Positions 7,845 through 15,770 are shown, numbered from the stretch's first letter. The stretch is 28,235 nt of DNA from Pseudomonas sp. (GCF_030147005.1 NZ_JASLAW010000061.1:1-28235); one strand, 5' to 3'. Notes: generated by a model from the letters alone, not told the origin. Program-made: numbers and translations.

Positions 7845-9381
7845 ATTTCTCTCCGTGATCCTTCGCCAGTTGCCAGGCAACCGAGCGATCCAATTTGCCG
7901 TTGTGATTGAGTACAGTGCGCGGGGTGCTATACCAGTAACGGGGAACAGCCCACGGCGGAAAGTGGGCCTGCATAGCGTTGCCAAGTTGCGACAGATCAC
8001 AGTTGCGATTGAGGATCACGCAGGCCTGGATCGCCTCTGCAATGCCCTTGCGCCAATACGGCTCTACCACCACATCCGCGACCAGGTTGCGGTCGCGCAG
8101 AAAGTGTTCGATTTCATGCAGGTCAATACGGTGCCCCTGTATCTTGACCTCGGCGTCTTCGCGTCCCAGGAAGTAATACCAATTGCCGTCGAACAGTCCG
8201 ATATCGCCGGTGGCGTAAGTGGCTTGCCCCGCCTGCCGACTGAAGTTGGCTTGGCGTGCAGAGGGCGCATTGAGGTAGCCGGGGCCGACACACTCACCAC
8301 TGATCAAGAGCTGACCGCGACCGGCAGCATCCAGTGGATGGGCCAGTTGCATGGCGGCGCCCGGACGCGCCCGCCCGATCGGCAGCGGTAACGGCGACGC
8401 CACCATGTCCCCTGTGACCAGCACTTGTGAAGCGGCCACTGTGCATTCCGTGGGGCCGTAGGTATTGATCACTTCGCAGCCTTGAAAGCGTGCCCATAAC
8501 TGCGTGACGATCTCTTTAGGCAGCGTTTCACCGCAGAAGATAAAACGGCGCAACTGCCCAAGTGTCTCGGCGTTGAAGGTCGGGTCCAGCAGGTAGAGGC
8601 GCACCATCGACGGCGTGGACACCCAGCAGGTCAGCGCACTGTGGGCATGCTGGGCAATCATCTTGCGGGTGTTGAACAGCTCACGATGATCGAGTACCGA
8701 CAGCGGTTGCATAAACGCCCACGCGAGCCAGAGTTCAAACAGGCAGACATCGAAGCAATACCGCACATTGCCGGTGACGGCCCCCTCCAGGGCAAAGTCG
8801 CTGCGCACCCAGGTTACGAAACCCACCAAGTTGGACAGGCTGATCTGAATGCCCTTGGGCTCCCCTGTGGTGCCCGAGGAGAACATGATGTAGGCCAGCG
8901 GGGCGACATTCGCGCCGTCGAGCCGCCGGCGGGTACCGTCGAGCAATTGCTGCAGCGCTGCTGCATCGTGGCGCACCCAGGGGAGGTCGGAGAGGGCGAT
9001 CACCCCGGCATGTGCCGCGAAGAGCGTGGAGGCGTCGGTGTTCAGGATCAGACGCGCCCCGACAGTACGGGAGATCCGCTCCAGGCGCTCAGGCGCGTTG
9101 TCCGATTCCACCGGGACGATGGGACAGCCGCACAGCAGGCAGGCCCACCAGGCGGCGAGAAAGTCGAACGCCTTATGGCCATAGACCAGAACCGGCGCCA
9201 GGGGCGTTTCGCTGTGGGCTTGCCGGCGCGTTATTTCATGGGCGATATCCTGCGCACGCTGGCTCAGGTCCGCGTAGCTGTACGTGCGTGAATGGTGGTG
9301 CCAGGCAACCAGTTTTTCGGCATTGAGGGACGGGGCCTCAAAGCGCATGAATACGCTGACGAGTTCAGACCAGGCGTCCAT
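7813..9381 (-). CDS. AMP-dependent ligase B, DltA-like adenylation enzyme
   Basis: This 522-aa protein has MFSSGTTGEPKG (about 166-177), CWVSTPSMVRLYL, RRFIFCGETLPKEI, NTYGPTECTVAA, YATGDIG, GREDAEVKIQGHRID and NHNGKLDR with Lys496. The FCGE...NTYGPTE stretch is very close to D-alanine:carrier-protein ligase (DltA), so amino-acid activation onto a carrier is the best inference. The ATG directly follows the TGA stop of ACP2, which strongly suggests ACP2 is one of its partners. There is no accompanying dltB, dltC or dltD and no teichoic acid pathway is expected in this organism, so it is a recruited DltA relative and not a dlt operon member. Confidence 0.9.
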   Translation of the reverse strand: MDAWSELVSVFMRFEAPSLNAEKLVAWHHHSRTYSYADLSQRAQDIAHEITRRQAHSETPLAPVLVYGHKAFDFLAAWWACLLCGCPIVPVESDNAPERLERISRTVGARLILNTDASTLFAAHAGVIALSDLPWVRHDAAALQQLLDGTRRRLDGANVAPLAYIMFSSGTTGEPKGIQISLSNLVGFVTWVRSDFALEGAVTGNVRYCFDVCLFELWLAWAFMQPLSVLDHRELFNTRKMIAQHAHSALTCWVSTPSMVRLYLLDPTFNAETLGQLRRFIFCGETLPKEIVTQLWARFQGCEVINTYGPTECTVAASQVLVTGDMVASPLPLPIGRARPGAAMQLAHPLDAAGRGQLLISGECVGPGYLNAPSARQANFSRQAGQATYATGDIGLFDGNWYYFLGREDAEVKIQGHRIDLHEIEHFLRDRNLVADVVVEPYWRKGIAEAIQACVILNRNCDLSQLGNAMQAHFPPWAVPRYWYSTPRTVLNHNGKLDRSVAWQLAKDHGEKYVFIANQTPV

Positions 9382-9636
9382 TCATGCCGCCCGGCTGGCG
9401 AGCTGCAGCTCGATGAACTTGGACAGAGTGCCTACCGTTTCGAAGTGCTGGAACTCCAACGTGGCAGGGTCGAGCACCAGCGCATCGATACGCTCCTCCA
9501 GGTACATGATCAGTTCGATATACAGGCCGCTCTCGAATCCCAGGTCGCGCTCCAGATGGGTGGCTGCATTCAGCTCCGAAAGGTTCGAGCTTTCCAGGAC
9601 CAGCCCGATGGCTTCAATGATGGTTGGCGTATACAT
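9382..9636 (-). CDS. Acyl carrier protein ACP2
   Basis: This encodes 84 aa, the usual length for a free acyl carrier protein. The sequence is acidic and helical. Ser36 in LGFESGLYIELIMYLEE is the predicted phosphopantetheine site. The classical DSL triplet is changed to ESG, while the helix-2 pattern IELIMYLEE is intact. ATG 9636 has GGGGAG about 6 nt upstream. A longer open frame to 9858 would lie inside ligase A and is rejected. The start lies 23 bp before the end of ligase A and the stop touches the start of ligase B, so both ligases are candidate loaders. No phosphopantetheinyl transferase gene is in the window, so a cellular one must serve, or one beyond the left edge. Confidence 0.88.
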   Translation of the reverse strand: MYTPTIIEAIGLVLESSNLSELNAATHLERDLGFESGLYIELIMYLEERIDALVLDPATLEFQHFETVGTLSKFIELQLASRAA

Positions 9637-11224
9637 GGTGGCTCCCCGTTTGTTGTGTGCACCCGACGTTAAGCTTGTTTTCGCGGCGCGGCAGAAGGCT
9701 GGATAACTGGCCACGGTCAACTTTGCCGTTGTTGTTCCTGGGTAACGCTTGGCTGAAGTAATAGCGATGGGGCCGCTTATAGGCTTCCAGATGGGACTGG
9801 CAAAAGGCTTTGAGCGACGCCTCGTCGAGGGGGGCGACACACTCGATACACGCGACAATTTCGTCGCCGTAGACCGGATGAGCGATGCCGATCACCGCGA
9901 CCTGGAGTACCCCAGGCACACGCTTGAGCACGCCTTCGACCTCCCTGGGGGCGACCTTCTCGCCATTTGTCTTGAGGATGTCATCGCTGCGCGATAGGAA
10001 GTAAAGCAAGCCTTGTTCGTCCAGCCGGCAAAGGTCGCCGGTGTAGAGGACCGATTCTCCTGGCAACGGTCCAGGGCGCAGCTTTTTCGCGGTTTGTTCG
10101 GGATTGCGCCAGTAGCCGCGCATGACGGTCGCGCCACGAATCACCAGTTCGCCCGTGGCGTTTCTGCGGTGCGCAATGCCGTCTTCATCCACCACCCACA
10201 GTTCGGTATTGGGGATGGCATAGCCCACGCTGTCTTTATGCCGTGACAATAACGCTGGCGGCAACCAGGTGCAGCGATGGCACTCGGTCAGCCCGTACAT
10301 GGAAAAAATCTCGGCCTGTGGGAACAGTGAGATCAGCAGATCGATATCGCTGGGGTGCAGGGCCGCGGCCGTGTTGGTGATTTTGCGCAGGCTGGAAAAG
10401 TCGTAGCGCTTGGCCAAGGGCGCAATGATCGCCAGCAGCGTGGGCACAATCGGCAGGACAGTCGCCTGATGCTTGACCAGCTCTTTCAGGGCAAACAGCG
10501 GGCGGCTGAAATCTTTTTCGATGATCAGCGTTGCGGCGACTTTGGCGGTCATGATCGCTTGATACAGCCCATAGTCGAAACTCATGGGGATGGTGCAAAA
10601 GATCCGGTCAGCGCCGCTCAATTGCAGATAAGTGGCCACGGAGTCTGCCGCGCTGAGCATATTGCGCTGGGTCAACATCACGCCCTTGGGGTCGCCCGTC
10701 GAACCCGAGGTGTAGATCAGGCAAGCCAGGTCAATATCCAGAGCGCCTTGTAGACCCAAGGATTGGGCCGGTGGCAGCTGGGCTATTTGCTGCAAGGACA
10801 GACCTGACGAACTGCTTTGCCGGTGGCTGGGCGCCTGATCGAACATGAGGCGCAGATCACGCTTGCCGAGCGCGTCAGCCAACGCACTGGCGTATCCGGC
10901 CTGAGCGATCAACAGGCGTGACTCGGCGTTGTCGAGCAGCCAGTCGACCCGTGCCAACGGTGTCTCCGGGTTCACCGGTACGAACACTGCCTGCAAATAT
11001 TGCACCGCCCAGAAACAGACGACGAAATCCACTCCGTTCGGCAGCCACACCAATACCCGATCCCCGCGTTCGACCTGTTGCTGTTGCAAATACCTGGCGG
11101 TGTTGATTACGCGTTGATGAAGGGCGGCCCAGGTCACGGCATGCTCGCCCTCGATCAGCGCGATTTTTTCGGGAAACTGCTGTGCAGCCTGCACCAGCCA
11201 CTGGGTCAAATGGTGTGTGCTCAT
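9614..11224 (-). CDS. AMP-dependent acyl/aminoacyl ligase A
   Basis: This 536-aa protein has IYTSGSTGDPKGVMLTQ (about 170-186) as the phosphate loop, PMSFDYGLYQAIMTAK, SMYGLTECHRCTWL, LYTGDLCRLDEQG, DDILKTNGEKV and NNNGKVDR with Lys501. The FDYGLYQ and TECHR segments recall the AMP ligases found with PLP decarboxylases and ACPs in exosortase-A polysaccharide loci, more than the DltA group of ligases B and C. Its substrate may therefore be the acid that is later decarboxylated by the product of 13119-14426 (inference). It overlaps the preceding FabH-like gene by ATGA at 11221-11224, and its 35-residue tail after the catalytic Lys runs into the start of ACP2. Confidence 0.88.
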   Translation of the reverse strand: MSTHHLTQWLVQAAQQFPEKIALIEGEHAVTWAALHQRVINTARYLQQQQVERGDRVLVWLPNGVDFVVCFWAVQYLQAVFVPVNPETPLARVDWLLDNAESRLLIAQAGYASALADALGKRDLRLMFDQAPSHRQSSSSGLSLQQIAQLPPAQSLGLQGALDIDLACLIYTSGSTGDPKGVMLTQRNMLSAADSVATYLQLSGADRIFCTIPMSFDYGLYQAIMTAKVAATLIIEKDFSRPLFALKELVKHQATVLPIVPTLLAIIAPLAKRYDFSSLRKITNTAAALHPSDIDLLISLFPQAEIFSMYGLTECHRCTWLPPALLSRHKDSVGYAIPNTELWVVDEDGIAHRRNATGELVIRGATVMRGYWRNPEQTAKKLRPGPLPGESVLYTGDLCRLDEQGLLYFLSRSDDILKTNGEKVAPREVEGVLKRVPGVLQVAVIGIAHPVYGDEIVACIECVAPLDEASLKAFCQSHLEAYKRPHRYYFSQALPRNNNGKVDRGQLSSLLPRRENKLNVGCTQQTGSHHVYANHH

Positions 11225-12198
11225 GTCTGATCCTCAGGGTTCATTTCTAGAACGATGGCTGCAAACGTGCCCGCGATGCCGGACGCCACGGCCAGGATAG
11301 GGTCAATGGCGACAGCCTTGTCGCGCTGCGCCAGCAGGCTCTGCAGGTTGAGGAACGCGTCGCTGCAAAAGCAGTGTCCCAACTGGTAGAGGTGACGGCG
11401 GTAAATGATGTCTCGAGAAAAGACAGCGCCATCGGCGATCCTGTCGAAGGTAGGCGGGCTGATGTGATAGGGGATCAGCGTACGCAGCTCGTCAGGACGA
11501 CGCCCCGCTTGTTGCAGTGCGGTGTGCACGGTCTCAAGCATGGTAGGAATAAACGCGTGGTCGTAAGCGTTTTCACTGGCGCGCTCTGTCGAGTGCGTGC
11601 GGGTGGCATAGGCGGCCAGTTGCTGAACATGCAGTGCACTCACGCGCACGCCGCCGGGGGTGGGCTGCGCACTGAGCAATGTCGCGCAAAAGGCTTCGCC
11701 GAAATAACCATTCTGATTCACGTACTGCACGGTGTCGTGGAAGCACTTTTCGCCGGTGATCAACAGGCCACAGACGTCCTCCTGCCTGGCCTGGGCCGCA
11801 GAGAGGCGGGCGTCGAGAAACTTGAGCGCAACCAGCCCCGAAGCGCATGAAGCCTGGGAAACGGAGAAGAACTCAACCTGCGGTCGGCCCAGAAACCTGC
11901 GCACCTCGCCGGCCAGTTCGCAACCGCGGTCGAACGGGCTAAGGCAATGCAGAGAGTGCGCCCACGCCACATAGCCGATGCGCTCGAACAGCACTGGGTC
12001 GCACTCGTCGCGAAACCGTTGCAGCAGCTTCATGATCAAGTCGGGCAAGGCCTCGTGCGCAAACAGGCTGGCCGACTCCATTCGATGGAAGCGTGCAAAG
12101 ATCCTGGTGTTTCGCTCACCCCAGGCATAGTTCTCGGCCAGTGCCGGTAGCGGCGTAAGGTGCTCGGCGATCAGGCTGGTTATGGTGTTGATATACAC
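11221..12198 (-). CDS. FabH-like (KAS III) synthase, active subunit of a PqsBC-like pair
   Basis: This 325-aa protein numbers almost exactly like E. coli FabH. Cys118 in SQASCASGLVAL is the nucleophile and His245 in IPYHISPPTF is the FabH His244 position. His275 in LGHCFCSD stands where FabH has Asn274. The GITGTF-like end is present as VASGIAGTFAAIVLEM. GTG 12198 is preferred: it lies one base after the TGA of the inactive FabH-like gene, with AGGG 6 nt upstream. A TTG at 12216 would also be in frame but overlaps the previous gene. It is probably a heterodimer partner of the product of 12200-13108, by analogy with PqsC and PqsB. Loss of the Asn resembles PqsC, which works with a Cys-His dyad. 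Reaction partners are unknown. Confidence 0.85.
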   Translation of the reverse strand: MYINTITSLIAEHLTPLPALAENYAWGERNTRIFARFHRMESASLFAHEALPDLIMKLLQRFRDECDPVLFERIGYVAWAHSLHCLSPFDRGCELAGEVRRFLGRPQVEFFSVSQASCASGLVALKFLDARLSAAQARQEDVCGLLITGEKCFHDTVQYVNQNGYFGEAFCATLLSAQPTPGGVRVSALHVQQLAAYATRTHSTERASENAYDHAFIPTMLETVHTALQQAGRRPDELRTLIPYHISPPTFDRIADGAVFSRDIIYRRHLYQLGHCFCSDAFLNLQSLLAQRDKAVAIDPILAVASGIAGTFAAIVLEMNPEDQT

Positions 12199-12199
12199 G

Positions 12200-13108
12200 T
12201 CAGGCCCTCGCCACAAAGCCTGCGCAGGTCAGGTATTCACCCTGCGGCAGCATCAGCAGGATGCGCTGGTGGGTCGGTGCCAGTTGTGCCAGCCGAACCC
12301 ACGGCGCGCAGGACAGAAACGACTCATCCCAGCTCTCTATGCGATGGGCGCTCAACTGCTTGTGCTGACGCAAGGTTTCGGCGAAGGCCGGGGTGGTCAG
12401 GATCAGCAGCGGTAGCACGTCTTCGACGGATGTGAACATAGCCAGCGCGGGCAGCAGGGCATCCAGGGCCTCAGGCGTGGTCGGCATCGCCCCCCTTCGA
12501 TAATGCTTGAACGTAATACCTGTGGGCGGCTTGGCGGCGTGTGCGTCAGGCAGGCTGCGCAGCATCAAAACGCAGGCGCTGGGCTCGGGGTTCAGGCGGG
12601 CGAGGGCGGGGCTGTCATACAGGATGGCGTCCTGGTCCGCGATCAGCAGCAAGGCTTTTTTGCCTTGTCCGCCAAGGTCCTTGTCATCGAGATAATCCTC
12701 AATGACTTCTAATGCCAGAAGCGCGCCGCTCAAGCCGTGATCGCTGATGGCAATACCAAAGGCGTCGTCGCAGCCGGTTTGATGAATAATCGCGTTGGTC
12801 ACTGAGCAGCCGACTTCAACGTCCGGTGTCCAGTGGCTGAGCACGAGTAGATTCAGGTCATCAAGCCGAACCCGGTGTTGCAGTTCGGCGACCAACTGTT
12901 CAAGCATCACCCTGAACGCCTGGTTTTGGGAGGCATACCAGCGCCGTGCATGGCATTCCTGTGCCTGTTCCTCACGCCCATGTGAGTGAAAGAAACCGTT
13001 GACGAAGTCCGTTACCAATTGCAATTGAGCGTCGTTCGGGGCCGGTGCATCGGCTTGTCTTTCGAATTGGCGCCAACGGATATGAGCAGTCGTGAACTCC
13101 AGGGACAT
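12200..13108 (-). CDS. Inactive FabH-like protein (PqsB-like partner subunit)
   Basis: This 302-aa protein is weakly but clearly like the product of 389-1243. Shared features are VLSHWTPDVEVGCSVTNAIIHQTG and AISDHGLSGALLAL. Leu126 stands at the nucleophile position where FabH has Cys, so it should not form an acyl-enzyme. The C-terminal half lacks the His and Asn motifs of KAS III. ATG 13108 has GGAG 5 nt upstream. The stop is one base before the GTG of the Cys-containing synthase. The order inactive then active, with coupled translation, is repeated at 1-1243. From knowledge of PqsB and of chain-length factors, such partners stabilise the dimer and shape the pocket. It could instead be an independent scaffold. 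Confidence 0.78.
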   Translation of the reverse strand: MSLEFTTAHIRWRQFERQADAPAPNDAQLQLVTDFVNGFFHSHGREEQAQECHARRWYASQNQAFRVMLEQLVAELQHRVRLDDLNLLVLSHWTPDVEVGCSVTNAIIHQTGCDDAFGIAISDHGLSGALLALEVIEDYLDDKDLGGQGKKALLLIADQDAILYDSPALARLNPEPSACVLMLRSLPDAHAAKPPTGITFKHYRRGAMPTTPEALDALLPALAMFTSVEDVLPLLILTTPAFAETLRQHKQLSAHRIESWDESFLSCAPWVRLAQLAPTHQRILLMLPQGEYLTCAGFVARA

Positions 13109-13118
13109 GGCGGCTCCT

Positions 13119-14426
13119 TCAGGCGTTGTGTAAGGACAAACGCTGACACACCTGTGGCGCCAACAGGGTATCTACGCTATCTGCGGTGCGGATCAGAAAA
13201 GCCTGGTCCTGTTCGACCAGCACTTCTGCTGGGTGACCAAAACTCAAGAAACCCACCGGGGATGCACTAGCGCCATAGGCACCGGAATGCGCGATGCCGA
13301 TCAGATCGCCCGAACGAAGCTCGGCGAGCATGACGTTTTCGCCCAGCAAGTCCGTAGGTGTGCACAGGGGACCGGTCACTTGATAACGTCGCTGGGCGTC
13401 CTGCCGGGAGGGACCGAGACGGGCCATCGGGAAGTTTCGGCGAATCAGGGAGTTGATGCCGGCAGCACTGCCGTGGCAGTTGGCACCGCCATCGCACACG
13501 GCAAACCACTCTTCTCGGGACGGTTTGAGGTAATTGACCCGCGTGACGAAGATGCCTGCACGTGCTATCAGAAATCGCCCCAGTTCGATCACGATCCGGC
13601 ACTGTGGAAAATCCCGGCGGTAATCGTTGATCACAGGCAGCAGGGCTCCGCCCAAGGCGGCCAGATCGAGCGCCTTTTCCTTGTCGAAATAGCGCACGCC
13701 GAAGCCTCCGCCCACGTCGACGAATTCGAAGTTTGCGCCATGGGTCTTCTGAAGCGTGGCGGCCAGCGTCAGGATGTTCTGCGTATTGTTGACCAGAGCC
13801 TGCCAGTCAAGAATGCGTGTGCCCAGATAAACATGGATGCCTGCCAGTCGAAGGTGCGCAAGTTGGCCGAGCAGGGCAAATGCTTGCGGCAGCAGCTGTT
13901 CATCAATACCAAACTGTCGGGCTTTGCCGCTCATCACCAGCTTGGCTTTTTCACCGGAGAAGTCCGGGTTAATGCGCAGGGCGATACGTTGGATCACCTC
14001 AAGGCCCGCCGCAATATCGTTGAGCAGAAGCAGTTCCTCAATGGATTCCACCACCACGGCTTTAATGCCGGCGATGCAACATTGCGTCAACTCATTGATA
14101 TGTTTGCCGGGCCCGACAAAAATAATTTCACCCGGTGGCACGCCCTGGCGTAATGCAATTTCAAGTTCCGCCAGGGAACACACTTCGCACCCTGCGCCCG
14201 CCTCATGTAATAGTCCGACCAGCGCTTTATTCGGATTGGCCTTGAGCGAGTAAAAGTAATCGATGTCCTGGGGGAGCGTGCGTTTAAGTTCCGCAAAGTC
14301 GGCTTTTATCTGTGTGGCGCTGTACGCATAGAACGGCGTCGGTACTTTATCGGCCAGCCACTGATAGGGAACGTCTTCAATCTTATCGGTATTGATGTAT
14401 TGGCTATCAGGAGCAAAAGCTGACAT
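13119..14426 (-). CDS. Fold-type III PLP-dependent decarboxylase (LysA/BtrK-like)
   Basis: This 435-aa protein has an alanine-racemase-type barrel plus a C-terminal beta domain. YSLKANPN gives Lys62 as the PLP Schiff-base residue, VDVGGGFGVRY is the phosphate-binding glycine loop, ELGRF replaces the usual EPGR, and VCDGG, GPLCTPTDLL with Cys355 and HSGAYGASASP complete the two-subunit active site. The family decarboxylates diaminopimelate, ornithine, lysine and similar acids. BtrK of butirosin synthesis instead decarboxylates glutamate bound to an ACP. Overlap of its first 20 bp with the ACP1 gene makes a carrier-bound aminoacyl substrate attractive (inference). It is unlikely to be the cell's lysA, which should lie elsewhere with its usual neighbours. 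The ribosome site is weak (GGA about 11 nt before ATG 14426), consistent with coupling to ACP1. Confidence 0.87.
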   Translation of the reverse strand: MSAFAPDSQYINTDKIEDVPYQWLADKVPTPFYAYSATQIKADFAELKRTLPQDIDYFYSLKANPNKALVGLLHEAGAGCEVCSLAELEIALRQGVPPGEIIFVGPGKHINELTQCCIAGIKAVVVESIEELLLLNDIAAGLEVIQRIALRINPDFSGEKAKLVMSGKARQFGIDEQLLPQAFALLGQLAHLRLAGIHVYLGTRILDWQALVNNTQNILTLAATLQKTHGANFEFVDVGGGFGVRYFDKEKALDLAALGGALLPVINDYRRDFPQCRIVIELGRFLIARAGIFVTRVNYLKPSREEWFAVCDGGANCHGSAAGINSLIRRNFPMARLGPSRQDAQRRYQVTGPLCTPTDLLGENVMLAELRSGDLIGIAHSGAYGASASPVGFLSFGHPAEVLVEQDQAFLIRTADSVDTLLAPQVCQRLSLHNA

Positions 14427-14712
14427 GGCTGAATTTTCCGTTCAATAACGACTCGATTCGATTGATGTCTTTGAAGTTGTCGAATAGGCCCTCATCGAGA
14501 ACATCGAAGAAACTCTCGGCTGCGCCGCCGGTGCGGTCGATCTGCTCGCCAATGGCTGAAATAAGTCCAACTAAGTGCACAGAATCCAAGAGCCCCTGCG
14601 GACCATACATTTGTGCACCGTCGTTGATCGACGTTAACTTGTTCTGGGCTATCCCTATGTCTTTTAGCGAGGCGAGAATAAAAGCCCGAGCGGCGGTGGA
14701 TGAGTTGCTCAT
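14407..14712 (-). CDS. Acyl carrier protein-like ACP1, first gene of the cluster
   Basis: This encodes 101 aa starting MSNSSTAARAF at ATG 14712. The segment GLLDSVHLVGLISAIGEQ fits the carrier-protein helix-2 motif and makes Ser44 the likely phosphopantetheine site. The C-terminal region is acidic and helical (SFFDVLDEGLFDNFKDIN). An upstream in-frame ATG at 14793 lacks a ribosome site and would give an atypical N terminus. ATG 14712 itself has only a distant AGGG, 11 nt away. The gene and its leader are noticeably more AT-rich than the rest of the window. It overlaps the decarboxylase gene by 20 bp, pointing to joint function. Confidence as a carrier protein is moderate because the sequence is divergent. 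Confidence 0.72.
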   Translation of the reverse strand: MSNSSTAARAFILASLKDIGIAQNKLTSINDGAQMYGPQGLLDSVHLVGLISAIGEQIDRTGGAAESFFDVLDEGLFDNFKDINRIESLLNGKFSHVSFCS

Positions 14713-14839
14713 GAATGTGATAACCCTATAAACGTCGTAGGCGTGATCATATACATGGTGTATGGCCAAATTTGCTTGAAATTGCAACAGCACCGGTCAC
14801 GTGTTCTTGATTGAACTAACGCCTGCGCAGACTCGGCAA
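14713..14839 (-). promoter_or_regulatory. AT-rich leader of the biosynthetic cluster
   Basis: This is the only gene-free stretch between the LysR stop and ACP1, so it is the likely place for the cluster promoter. My hand count gives about 43% GC for 14701-14800. An inverted repeat ATACA-TGG-TGTAT lies at 14751-14763 and could be an operator. On the minus strand TTGCAA, then 17 nt, then CATACA is a weak sigma70-like pair. Read-through from the co-oriented LysR gene is also possible, as no terminator is visible here. Confidence 0.35.
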
Positions 14840-15727
14840 CTAAGCGCGATCCAGCTGTTCGCTCAGTAGATCGAAACAGCGTTGCGCCGCCGGGCTCAAT
14901 CCTGTCCCACTGCGACTGATCAACCCGATCTCGCGGTTCACCCCGGGATGATCGATGTTGATCCGCTTCAAGCCCTCCAGGCTATCGGCCGCCGATTCCG
15001 GCAGCACACTGACCCCCAAGCCCTGGCGTACCAATGCCAATACCGTCGACATGTAGTTAGCCTCCATGCCCGCGTTCAGCGTCAACCGCGTCTGGTCAAA
15101 CAGCGCGTCCACTTGCTCACGCACGCTGCTGTCGCGTCCGGTGAGGATGATCGGCTGGTCTGCCAGTTGTTCCAGGCTGAGATGTCGATGGTGGGCGAGG
15201 GCGTGATCCAGCGGCACAAACGCGCACAACCGATCATTCAACACTGGCACGAAGTCCAGGCCGTGACTGAGGCGCGCGCGCACGCCGATGCCGAAATCCA
15301 CCTCGCCGCTGCGCACCTGGGCATGAATGCGATGGGCCACCAGGTCATGCAGGCGCACTTCGATCCCGGCAAAGCGTTCGCGAAACAGGCGCAATACCGG
15401 CGGCAGGCTGCCGGCACACACCGAGGGCAGCGCGGCGATGGTGACGACGCCACGGCGCAGGGCCGCGAGGTCGCGCGAGCCGGTGACGATGTTGTCCAGG
15501 TCCAGCAGCAGTTTTTCCATGGGGCCGCGGGCATCCTGGCCGGCGGCGGTGATGCTCACATGGCGAGGGCTGCGGTCGAGCAGGGCCACGCCCAGCCACT
15601 CTTCCAGTTGTTGCACCTGCACGGTCAGCGCCGAGGGCGACAGGTTCAGCTCGGTGGCGGCTTTGGTAAAGCTGCCGGTGCGAGCAACCGCGAGGAATGC
15701 CTGAATGTGCTGGATGCTGTTTTTCAT
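14840..15727 (-). CDS. LysR-type transcriptional regulator
   Basis: This 295-aa protein has the LysR architecture. The N-terminal winged helix-turn-helix (FLAVARTGSFTKAATELNL, then SPSALTVQVQQLEEWLG, about residues 10-45) is followed by an effector-binding domain from about residue 90. It is divergent from the citrate-type transporter gene with a 125-bp shared upstream region, the classical LysR layout, so that operon is its most likely target. It is also co-oriented with and directly upstream of the biosynthetic cluster, so control of or read-through into the cluster cannot be excluded. The ATG at 15727 has only a weak ribosome site. The co-inducer is unknown, possibly a carboxylate given the transporter. 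Confidence 0.92.
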   Translation of the reverse strand: MKNSIQHIQAFLAVARTGSFTKAATELNLSPSALTVQVQQLEEWLGVALLDRSPRHVSITAAGQDARGPMEKLLLDLDNIVTGSRDLAALRRGVVTIAALPSVCAGSLPPVLRLFRERFAGIEVRLHDLVAHRIHAQVRSGEVDFGIGVRARLSHGLDFVPVLNDRLCAFVPLDHALAHHRHLSLEQLADQPIILTGRDSSVREQVDALFDQTRLTLNAGMEANYMSTVLALVRQGLGVSVLPESAADSLEGLKRINIDHPGVNREIGLISRSGTGLSPAAQRCFDLLSEQLDRA

Positions 15728-15770
15728 AACGATCGCTTCATTTTGTTTTTCCGAACGCGGGTGCCTGAAT

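Noticed and set aside
7813..9636. A dlt operon for D-alanylation of cell-wall polymers
   Set aside because: The DltA-like ligases and an ACP recall dltA and dltC, but dltB and dltD are absent and the surrounding genes are biosynthetic.
13119..14426. Housekeeping diaminopimelate decarboxylase lysA
   Set aside because: The EPGR motif is altered to ELGR, it overlaps a carrier-protein gene, and the typical dapF/cyaY neighbours of Pseudomonas lysA are missing.
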